This document shows, piece after piece, positions 1 to 6,108 of a stretch of DNA of 7,018 bases. The position numbers and the translations under genes were made by a program. The notes below the pieces were generated by a model. It did not search any database. It was given only the letters and a program-made list of their open reading frames with translations, and was not told the origin of the DNA. Within the stretch, counting starts at the first letter, position 1, and each line of letters opens with the position of its first letter. The stretch comes from Candidatus Thalassarchaeaceae archaeon (GTDB taxonomy: Archaea; Thermoplasmatota; Poseidoniia; Poseidoniales; Thalassarchaeaceae), in the NCBI GenBank assembly GCA_030747885.1, contig JASLJW010000154.1:1-7018 (forward strand), in the 5' to 3' direction.

Positions 1-405
1 GATGGGTTACGTTCAGTTCTAGATTCGGTAGATGCAGATGAATTAATTGAAGCAACAGTTAGATGGCCTGGCCACATCGACAGGTACATCTCGAATAAGG
101 ATACATTATCTGAAAGTCAATTGGTAGATGCATGGAAATGGGACTCAAATAAGCCTGAATTTACATGGATGGAAGTTTATGGCGAGGGAAACGGCTCCTC
201 TAAATGGATTTTAGATGACGAAGGGAGAAAGGATGGTTCATCCATGGCTCGAACAACTGGAGCCATCACCTGTGCAGTAGTCAAGTACTTGCTAGAAAAT
301 GAGGGGCAAATTGGGATTTACCCACCTGAAGGTATTGATTCAGATTTACTTGAACGATGTATTCGAGAATACTCGTTACATGGAATCAATTTGATTGAAG
401 AATAA
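1..405 (+). CDS. Saccharopine dehydrogenase-like protein, C-terminal part (5' end outside window)
   Basis: The frame is open from base 1 and ends with TAA, leaving 134 C-terminal residues; the start and the N-terminal NAD(P)-binding Rossmann domain lie upstream. What remains looks like the C-terminal domain of the saccharopine dehydrogenase / carboxynorspermidine synthase family. It has a DGLRSVL segment near residue 1, then RWPGH at about residues 21-25 (the family usually shows R-Y-P-G-H), the helix ARTTGAITCAVVKYLL near residues 83-98, and GIYPPEGID before the end. Family members reduce or oxidise the C-N bond in saccharopine (lysine metabolism) or carboxynorspermidine (polyamine synthesis). 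The fragment does not show which substrate is used. A TTG at 121 could be read as a start, but the family similarity begins well before it. The next gene converges on it after 4 bases, so no separate terminator region exists. The family call is fairly secure; the exact function is not. Confidence 0.75.
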   Translation, partial: DGLRSVLDSVDADELIEATVRWPGHIDRYISNKDTLSESQLVDAWKWDSNKPEFTWMEVYGEGNGSSKWILDDEGRKDGSSMARTTGAITCAVVKYLLENEGQIGIYPPEGIDSDLLERCIREYSLHGINLIEE

Positions 406-409
406 TGTA

Positions 410-1582
410 TCATTCTGACTCAAACAATGTTCGATATAACTCAGGTGATGGGTCATCAGATAGTATTAGCCTACGCATGTAAAATACTGTGATAAGTCCC
501 ACTACTCCTGCGATAATTGGTAAAATCCAATCCATCTGTGCTACTGATCGAGGTTCTATCAACCATGTGAATCGTATTGGCGAATCCTTGAATCCAGATG
601 ACCATTCAAAGAGATCAGTGACATGTTCACCATAAACAATTAATGGAATCAGACCATTGAATGTATTATTCGAAACTTGTATTGATTCCAGTGATTGATT
701 AGATGCATAATGTATAGTCGCAACCGATCCTGGCATCAATGAAAGATGTAACGAACCATTTTCAAATCTCCATCCTTCAGATAAGTGACGATCCATTGAA
801 TCTAATTGTAGCAATTCAGAACCATTGGAATAAGTTACTGAATGAACAGACAAACCCATACCTTCAGCATCAATTGCAGTAATCAAAGAATTTCCAGGAG
901 TAGTCCATAATCCTGAAATTGGTCCTGGCTGTTCAACAATTACTGTAGAATCACTTGAATTGATGGTACTAATCATCGCATGAGACTTACTTGAAATTAT
1001 TTCACCAGGGGTGGTAAACCAAAATGATTGTTCTCCGATCCATGAAACCACGTCTCCATCTTTTCGAACATTCAAATCTTCCATTTCTGCAATCCAAGAT
1101 AATACTACAATCCCCTCTTCGTTTGATGCTGACAGGATTGAATCGACACTAGCAATACTCTTCTCAAGAGACCCGGCATTTACTTCAAACGAATTGAATG
1201 TGTTATTGTTGGGACCAAAATCTGAATCATCGACCACACGTATGCCAGCTGAAATTAACGAATCTGAAAGAACTGCAGAATTAACGTTAGAATTTGAGTC
1301 ATCTGGCAAACCAAAAGTTAGAGGGTTTTCTCCCCATTTGGATGCAGGAATTCGTTCATTCAGATAAGAAATACAGGCAGGCACAGAATTTGGGTCTTCT
1401 AAGGGATTTACATCTGGCATCCCATGACATCCAAATTCATCTCCAAGGGCAAGTCGTTCAGGACCAGCCAATCGAATTAACCAACCATCGTCATCATACT
1501 GATAATCTGATTCGACGGCAGAAACACATGGCGCTGTAAGAATCAAGAAAACTCCTAGAAGCGCATAGTTTCCGGCATTCAT
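410..1582 (-). CDS. Secreted protein of unknown function with signal peptide and C-terminal membrane anchor
   Basis: I do not recognise this 390-residue protein. Residues 1-22 form a Sec-type signal peptide (hydrophobic LLGVFLILTAP, then VSA before a likely cut after Ala22). Residues about 352-369 form one transmembrane helix (WILPIIAGVVGLITVFYM), followed by RR and a 21-residue tail that should lie inside the cell. The large middle part would therefore be displayed outside, tethered at its C-terminus. It is rich in Ser, Asn and Asp and has six N-X-S/T sequons, as in glycosylated archaeal surface proteins. The mature part has only two cysteines, Cys52 and Cys70, a likely disulfide in the N-terminal segment. 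No catalytic motif is visible. Cys19 in the signal is preceded by T-A-P, not a lipobox. The ATG at 1582 puts the signal peptide at the very N-terminus. It is divergent from the acyltransferase gene, 24 bases away if that starts at 1607. Confidence 0.85.
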   Translation of the reverse strand: MNAGNYALLGVFLILTAPCVSAVESDYQYDDDGWLIRLAGPERLALGDEFGCHGMPDVNPLEDPNSVPACISYLNERIPASKWGENPLTFGLPDDSNSNVNSAVLSDSLISAGIRVVDDSDFGPNNNTFNSFEVNAGSLEKSIASVDSILSASNEEGIVVLSWIAEMEDLNVRKDGDVVSWIGEQSFWFTTPGEIISSKSHAMISTINSSDSTVIVEQPGPISGLWTTPGNSLITAIDAEGMGLSVHSVTYSNGSELLQLDSMDRHLSEGWRFENGSLHLSLMPGSVATIHYASNQSLESIQVSNNTFNGLIPLIVYGEHVTDLFEWSSGFKDSPIRFTWLIEPRSVAQMDWILPIIAGVVGLITVFYMRRLILSDDPSPELYRTLFESE

Positions 1583-1606
1583 GCACCTGCGAAAAATCGG
1601 TAATTC

Positions 1607-2431
1607 ATGGACTCTGTGCTAAATCAACGAGTAAGCGTCAATAACAAGTCACCATGGAATCTAACCATGGGGAGTAATGCTGTAGACACATTGACGACCT
1701 TGTCGGGAATCAAAGGTCAATCAAAACTACCATTCACCCCCCTATATCCACTGCTTCTACGAATCGGACCCGTCATACTTCGTTCTATTTTTCGCATTAG
1801 AACCAGAGGAGCAGAACGCATACCGAAGAAAGGGGCAGTTATTCTAGCTGGAAACCATTTAGCTCATGTAGATCCAATCCTCATGATTGTCGGTTCAAGA
1901 AGAACTCTGCGTTTCTTGTCTAAGAAAGAACATTACAGTCAAGCATTCACAAAATTAGTCATGACTACTACAGGACAGATAGAGACTGATCGAGAGTCTG
2001 GAGGGAAAGATGCTCTGATTAATGCAAAACAAGTCCTCAGTAATGGTGGTGCCATGGGTATTTTCCCTGAAGGGACAAGATCACGAAGAACTGAACCCCC
2101 ATTCATGTTGAAGGGTAAAACAGGAGTTGCTAGATTGGCTGCGACATTCCCTGATGTCCCCCTTCATCCGATTGCTCTGTTAGACACACATAAGATGCTC
2201 AAACCAGGTTCTAGTATGTTTAGAATTAGTACACCAATTACAATGTCTGTTGGCGAAGGAATCACTTGGAGGACGTGGATTCATCATCCAGAAGGTGGAG
2301 GATATTCAGAAGAAGGTCTTCAATCAATTGCCGATGCAGAAGATTCAGAGCGAGAAAAAGAAATGGCCATGTTATACAGACGATTTACAGACCAATTAAT
2401 GGGCACACTTTCAGCACTTGGTGCACCGTGA
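1607..2431 (+). CDS. plsC: 1-acyl-sn-glycerol-3-phosphate acyltransferase family protein (PlsC-like)
   Basis: This is a lysophosphatidic-acid-type acyltransferase: the family moves a fatty acyl group from acyl-CoA or acyl-ACP to a glycerophosphate at the inner membrane face, making phosphatidic acid. All the usual blocks are in order. The catalytic H-x4-D motif is His84-Asp89 in GNHLAHVDP; the second block is GQIETDR with Arg129; the phosphate-binding block is FPEGTRSR (153-160); and KGKTGVARLA (169-178) leads into the hydrophobic HPIAL strand (187-191). A hydrophobic, interfacial stretch occupies residues about 45-63. The length of 274 is slightly long for the family, owing to about 40 extra N-terminal residues and an acidic tail. 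The ATG at 1667 (Met21) is a reasonable alternative start and would leave 84 bases for divergent promoters. thyA follows on the same strand after 52 bases, possibly cotranscribed. The exact acyl acceptor is inferred, not shown. Confidence 0.9.
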   Translation: MDSVLNQRVSVNNKSPWNLTMGSNAVDTLTTLSGIKGQSKLPFTPLYPLLLRIGPVILRSIFRIRTRGAERIPKKGAVILAGNHLAHVDPILMIVGSRRTLRFLSKKEHYSQAFTKLVMTTTGQIETDRESGGKDALINAKQVLSNGGAMGIFPEGTRSRRTEPPFMLKGKTGVARLAATFPDVPLHPIALLDTHKMLKPGSSMFRISTPITMSVGEGITWRTWIHHPEGGGYSEEGLQSIADAEDSEREKEMAMLYRRFTDQLMGTLSALGAP

Positions 2432-2483
2432 AATCAGCCGCATCGTTGAAAGGCCTACCCTTCTCAGGAGACACCCGGTCGCC

Positions 2484-3278
2484 ATGGAAGAGTACCAACA
2501 ACTCATGCGTCGCATCCTCCTTGAGGGTGTAGAAAAAGAAGACCGAACAGGCACAGGTACTCTTTCTGTATTTGGACACCAAATGCGATTTGATCTACGA
2601 CGGCGGTTTCCGGCAGTTACTACAAAGAAAGTACACTGGCCATCTGTAATTCACGAACTTCTATGGTTCATTAGTGGAGATACAAATGTCAAATACCTTC
2701 AAGAAAACAAGGTTCGAATTTGGAATGAATGGGCAGATGAAAATGGAGATTTGGGCCCAGTTTATGGAAAACAATGGCGAAAATGGGAAGCAAATGATGG
2801 AAGAATAATCGATCAATTACAAAATGCTGTGGAAATGATACGAACAAATCCGGGAAGTAGAAGAATAATCGTGAGTGCATGGAATGTTGGAGAACTCGAT
2901 GAAATGGCATTAATGCCATGCCACGCATTCTTCCAATTTTATGTCGCAAATGGAGAACTATCACTACATCTATACCAGCGTTCAGCGGATGTTTTCCTAG
3001 GAGTCCCTTTCAATATCTCATCCTATTCCCTTCTATGTTGTATGATTGCCCAAGTAACAGGGCTCAAACCAGGAGATTTTGTACATACAATAGGTGATGC
3101 ACACCTATACATGAACCATCTAGAACAAGCAAGAGAACAAGTCTCGCGAACTCCTTTGGAATGGCCTATTCTTAGATTGAATTCAGAATGCACCGAAATT
3201 GATGACTTTAGCAATGAAGACATATCAATTCTAGAATACAACCATCATCCTCACATCAAAGCACCAATCAGCGTCTAA
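2484..3278 (+). CDS. thyA: Thymidylate synthase (ThyA type)
   Basis: Converts dUMP plus 5,10-methylene-tetrahydrofolate to dTMP plus dihydrofolate in the cytoplasm. From the ATG at 2484 the protein is 264 residues, the same length as E. coli ThyA, and it aligns with my memory of that protein without gaps at the landmarks. These are DRTGTGT (20-26), Glu58, Trp80 in IWNEWADENGDLGPVYGKQW, the phosphate-binding Arg126-Arg127, the catalytic Cys146 in MPCHAFFQFYV, QRSADVFLG (Arg166, Ser167, Asp169), Asn177, and His207/Tyr209 in GDAHLYMNH. The C-terminus IKAPISV closes the active site. A GTG at 2418 extends the frame by 22 residues over the plsC stop, but the extension has no family counterpart, so 2484 is preferred. 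An AGGAG lies 13 bases before the ATG, rather far for a ribosome site. Its TAA overlaps the stop codon of the converging lipoprotein gene. Close similarity to bacterial ThyA suggests ancestral transfer if the host is archaeal. Confidence 0.97.
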   Translation: MEEYQQLMRRILLEGVEKEDRTGTGTLSVFGHQMRFDLRRRFPAVTTKKVHWPSVIHELLWFISGDTNVKYLQENKVRIWNEWADENGDLGPVYGKQWRKWEANDGRIIDQLQNAVEMIRTNPGSRRIIVSAWNVGELDEMALMPCHAFFQFYVANGELSLHLYQRSADVFLGVPFNISSYSLLCCMIAQVTGLKPGDFVHTIGDAHLYMNHLEQAREQVSRTPLEWPILRLNSECTEIDDFSNEDISILEYNHHPHIKAPISV

Positions 3279-4849
3279 GAAGTTAAAACGTCTAATTCTC
3301 CTCGAACGAACTTGATGTATCTTTGTTCTTCGTTCTCCTCAAATGGATGAAGCCCTATATTCTCCTGATATGCAATTCCTAACCACGTTCCATCTGCACT
3401 AATTACTGTCTCAAAGAAATCATGCAAAGCATGAGTGTCCCCACTATCCTCTTCGTAATCAGTTACAATATGCAGTGGAGTTGGGTCAGCAACGGAAAAA
3501 GACCAGGAATCATTGAACGACGGCTCTCTAAGAGCTCCAGCATAGAGGTACCATTCCTTCCCCGAGGTATACCCATCTTCACTACCATTCTGATTAAAAT
3601 CCAATCCATAAAATGCGAGACTTACAACATCCTCTTCAGATATTGAAATGAAGGGATACATATTGATTCCTCGATCAAAAGGAGTCACATCCCACGACTC
3701 TGACCAATTTGTTCCATTATCATATGAAATCGCGAACCTCATCATCCAAGGGCCTGTTCCACCATTTGGGCAATCGGCCCAAACAGCCGCAACTGTTCCC
3801 TTCTCATTGTTGTTAATCACAGGATAACCCTCAGGACAATTTCCATTTCTTGGTCCGATATCTACTGGGCTAGCCCATGAACCATCAGATGGACCTGGCC
3901 CAGTTCCTCTACCATAATCATCAGATATCCTAACATGAACAGTACCACTAGAACTGTCTGCATCCTCCTGAACTACAAAGACATACGGACCATGATTCTG
4001 AGATGATATCGTAGACCAACCTCCTGGCATGGAATAACACTGACTGAATGAGGAACCTGAATTCTCTGAATGGTAATACCAATATCTACCCGAGTCGCCG
4101 CTACATTCAGGTGGAGATGCACCAGAATTTCCTAGATAGTGGATGATTCCATCACCCTGAGCAGCAACCCATGGCCGATCATCAGCTGCCATTGTATTCA
4201 TTCGAGCGCATGCACCACTTTCGTATGTCGTGCCATTGTCTCCTAATATGTGCCACCAATTATCTTCAAGAGTTGTATCAAGATAGAAAACCGTATCCAT
4301 TGCATCTACTGCTATATCTCCTTCGTCACCGAGGCATTCAGAACCTCCTGCAAGATAGTTTGCAAATAGCATATTACCCGGTGTAGGGTCAAATTCTTCT
4401 CCATGCCCCCATGTTGTTCCATTATCATATGATGCCCAAAACCATGAGGCCCAGTAATCCCAACTTGTTTCTTGGCCATCAGTACATGCCCACCAAGGAC
4501 CAGGATCATCAGGATCAAGAATCACAGGAATAGGAGAATCTTCTCCACCCCATCGAAGATCCTTGTGAGCAGTAATGAACATGTTTCCATTATTTGTAAT
4601 CGATATTGATGGTTCATATCCAATTCCATACCCCTCATAACCAGGGTCTTGACCATTATCTGGATCAATACACTCTTCATGTCGAGGCATATAGTATGGC
4701 TCGCCCCATTCAATTTCCACAACATTGTTTTCATCATCAATTTCAGAACTAATTTCATCATCACCGAAACAACCACTGAGTGATGCTGAGAGTAGAATTA
4801 GAATTATGGGTACAACGCGATTTAGTGAGTGCCCACTCCGGTGTACCAT
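3275..4849 (-). CDS. Lipoprotein with sialidase-like (Asp-box/BNR) beta-propeller
   Basis: From the ATG at 4849 this is a 524-residue exported lipoprotein. Residues 1-26 are a signal peptide (hydrophobic VVPIILILLSAS) ending in the lipobox LSGC, with Cys27 the expected lipid-modified residue. An acidic, Ser/Asn-rich linker runs to about residue 47. The rest is a repetitive beta-rich domain with Asp-box motifs (S-x-D-x-G-x-x-W) at 140-147 (SYDNGTTW) and 375-382 (SYDNGTNW), degenerate copies at 261-268 (SENSGSSF) and about 309-316, and the DRPWVA phrase at 224-229 often seen in BNR/sialidase-like propellers. Eight further cysteines fit extracellular disulfides. I see no confident sialidase catalytic set, so glycan binding, adhesion or hydrolysis are all open. 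A TTG at 4888 would add 13 residues, but the ATG gives a more normal signal peptide. It converges on thyA with overlapping stop codons and diverges from dihydrofolate reductase. Confidence 0.88.
   Translation of the reverse strand: MVHRSGHSLNRVVPIILILLSASLSGCFGDDEISSEIDDENNVVEIEWGEPYYMPRHEECIDPDNGQDPGYEGYGIGYEPSISITNNGNMFITAHKDLRWGGEDSPIPVILDPDDPGPWWACTDGQETSWDYWASWFWASYDNGTTWGHGEEFDPTPGNMLFANYLAGGSECLGDEGDIAVDAMDTVFYLDTTLEDNWWHILGDNGTTYESGACARMNTMAADDRPWVAAQGDGIIHYLGNSGASPPECSGDSGRYWYYHSENSGSSFSQCYSMPGGWSTISSQNHGPYVFVVQEDADSSSGTVHVRISDDYGRGTGPGPSDGSWASPVDIGPRNGNCPEGYPVINNNEKGTVAAVWADCPNGGTGPWMMRFAISYDNGTNWSESWDVTPFDRGINMYPFISISEEDVVSLAFYGLDFNQNGSEDGYTSGKEWYLYAGALREPSFNDSWSFSVADPTPLHIVTDYEEDSGDTHALHDFFETVISADGTWLGIAYQENIGLHPFEENEEQRYIKFVRGELDVLTS
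3709..3727. repeat. 19-base direct repeat, copy 1 (codes for an Asp-box)
   Basis: These 19 bases recur exactly at 4414-4432. On the minus strand they encode S-Y-D-N-G-T of the Asp-box at residues 375-382 of the lipoprotein. The identity includes synonymous positions, so it may reflect recent internal duplication or conversion between propeller blades, or chance from biased codon choice. It is an internal coding repeat, not a mobile element end. Confidence 0.6.
4414..4432. repeat. 19-base direct repeat, copy 2 (codes for an Asp-box)
   Basis: This is the exact second copy of the 19 bases at 3709-3727, encoding S-Y-D-N-G-T of the Asp-box at residues 140-147 of the lipoprotein. The two copies are in the same frame and orientation, about 700 bases apart, and similarity stops abruptly on both sides at the DNA level. 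Confidence 0.6.
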
Positions 4850-4911
4850 GTATCCCCGTAAAGTACCACACAAATGAGTTCTGCGCAAATCACAATCGAC
4901 TCAGCAGAGCG

Positions 4912-4918
4912 TTATTCA
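4912..4918 (+). promoter_or_regulatory. Possible TATA-like element of the dihydrofolate reductase gene
   Basis: TTATTCA begins 29 bases before the ATG at 4941, about where an archaeal TATA box would sit for a leaderless or nearly leaderless transcript. The same heptamer, in a similar R-C-R context, begins 30 bases before the preferred folD start. It is a poor match to strong archaeal TATA boxes and would be common by chance in AT-rich DNA. Confidence 0.25.
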
Positions 4919-4940
4919 ACCATCAATTCCTCACATGTCC

Positions 4941-5456
4941 ATGAGAACCTGTCTAATAGCAGCAGTCAGCGAGAATGGAGTGATCGGAATAAACGGAGAC
5001 CTTCCATGGAATGTTAAGAGCGATATGATTCGTTTCAAACAACTCACTGTTGGTGGCGGAGACGATACAAATGCAGTGATAATGGGACGCAAAACGTGGG
5101 ATTCTCTTCCAGATGCTCATAGACCATTGTCTGATAGAGTAAACATCGTCTTGACTCAACAAATAGGTTGGAGTAACGAAGGTGCAGAAACAGCATTTTA
5201 TCCAGGTCAAGCTATGGAGATTTCTTTCGCCGAAGGATGTGATGAAACATGGATTATTGGAGGAGCAGGCACCTATTCTGCAATGTTCGATAAAGTGGAT
5301 GAAATACATCTCACTACTATTCATGGAGATGTAGATGGTGATGTAAAAATGCCTGATTGGGACAAAACTGGTTGGGTGGAAGAAGTTATTGAAAAACAAG
5401 AGAAATCAGAGACTGATGAATTTGCTTCTACCTACTCAATATGGCGGAAGGCATGA
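4941..5456 (+). CDS. folA: Dihydrofolate reductase
   Basis: Reduces dihydrofolate to tetrahydrofolate with NADPH, regenerating the cofactor consumed by thymidylate synthase. In the 171-residue form, LIAAVSENGVIG (5-16) is the first strand and start of the Met20-type loop, and Pro22-Trp23 follows. Asp28 is the substrate-binding acid (E. coli Asp27) in SDMIRFK. VIMGRKTWDSLP (46-57) and RPLSDRVNIVLT (61-72) form the NADPH-binding parts, and IIGGAGTY (105-112) is the second glycine-rich motif. The tail HLTTIHGDVDGDVKMPDW matches the family pattern. Length is normal. An in-frame ATG two codons upstream, at 4935, is an equally possible start; 4941 is preferred because the family usually begins a few residues before LIAA. 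It diverges from the lipoprotein gene across about 90 bases and ends 11 bases before the convergent cysteine dioxygenase gene. It is separated from thyA by the lipoprotein gene, so the two are not one operon. Confidence 0.95.
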   Translation: MRTCLIAAVSENGVIGINGDLPWNVKSDMIRFKQLTVGGGDDTNAVIMGRKTWDSLPDAHRPLSDRVNIVLTQQIGWSNEGAETAFYPGQAMEISFAEGCDETWIIGGAGTYSAMFDKVDEIHLTTIHGDVDGDVKMPDWDKTGWVEEVIEKQEKSETDEFASTYSIWRKA

Positions 5457-5467
5457 GAATAATGATA

Positions 5468-5992
5468 TCAGGATGCAAGATCATACACGTTGAATGCATG
5501 AAGAGGAGGAGTATATACATGCAAATTAATCAATTCTCCATCTCCATCATTTGAGACTCGATGAATATCCGGTTCCTCTGCTGCACATACCTCACCTGAT
5601 CTATAGACCCGTGAACTAATAGGAAATGCGAGTCCTTCTGAATTCAAATCGTATGTTGTTTCTGTAGATTCCCCCTCCAAAATTAGAAAAGCACAATCTG
5701 AACCTATGTGGTCATGAATTGGAGTATCCTGTCCAGGCCTCCAAATAATTACAACCAACTCAAATTGATCCGATCGAAATAATGTATTTCGGCAATAATC
5801 ATCGGGAGCAGATTGGATTAGTTCGCGCAATGATTCAATGTCTACATCCAAAATCTCCAATCTTTTACCAAGTACATCTAGCCCTGGCCTTTCATCAAAG
5901 GATTCCAGCCACATAATCAAATCGTGAATCTCGGAATCATTTGCTCTGATATTCATCAAAGTTTCAGAAGAAACCGTTCTAGACTCTACCAT
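5468..5992 (-). CDS. Cysteine dioxygenase type I-like cupin
   Basis: Predicted non-haem iron enzyme oxidising cysteine to cysteine sulfinate with O2. From the ATG at 5992 it has 174 residues. The three iron ligands are His93 and His95 in TPIHDHIGSDC and His144 in DIHRVSN. Arg68 in YCRN matches the arginine that holds the cysteine carboxylate in the mammalian enzyme. His158 and Tyr160 in NLHVYTPPL match the His-x-Tyr of the active site. Cys100 falls where mammalian enzymes have the cysteine that crosslinks to that tyrosine. Arg68 favours cysteine over 3-mercaptopropionate as substrate, by analogy. The N-terminal 60 or so residues are helical and poorly conserved. A TTG at 6004 would add four residues. 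It lies downstream of folD on the same strand, 116 bases away, and could share its transcript. It converges on dihydrofolate reductase. The family is clear; a related thiol dioxygenase substrate remains possible. Confidence 0.85.
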   Translation of the reverse strand: MVESRTVSSETLMNIRANDSEIHDLIMWLESFDERPGLDVLGKRLEILDVDIESLRELIQSAPDDYCRNTLFRSDQFELVVIIWRPGQDTPIHDHIGSDCAFLILEGESTETTYDLNSEGLAFPISSRVYRSGEVCAAEEPDIHRVSNDGDGELINLHVYTPPLHAFNVYDLAS

Positions 5993-6108
5993 GCTAACGA
6001 GCAAGGTTAGTCATTGAACACTAATGATGATTATCCAAACTCATTCAGGCCGCCAACTAAGATTCATACCAATACCATAGATTCATGGCTTGGATTCTTT
6101 TCCAACAA

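Noticed and set aside
1011..1539. Two plus-strand open frames opposite the secreted protein
   Set aside because: They overlap each other and lie inside a gene with a clear signal peptide and membrane anchor; their products show no domain character.
1516..1582. Cys19 of the secreted protein as a lipoprotein cysteine
   Set aside because: The residues before it (T-A-P) do not fit a lipobox, and VSA three residues later fits an ordinary signal peptidase site.
2418..2483. 22-residue N-terminal extension of ThyA from GTG, overlapping the plsC end
   Set aside because: ThyA proteins normally begin near MEEYQQLM-like sequence, and the ATG at 2484 gives the same length as the E. coli protein.
2689..3241. 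Minus-strand open frames opposite thyA
   Set aside because: They are antisense shadows of a highly conserved enzyme gene, and the products are low-complexity with no motif.
4953..5399. 148-residue open frame on the minus strand
   Set aside because: It lies wholly antisense to the clear dihydrofolate reductase gene, and its product (many Cys, His, Ile and Phe) has no recognisable motif.
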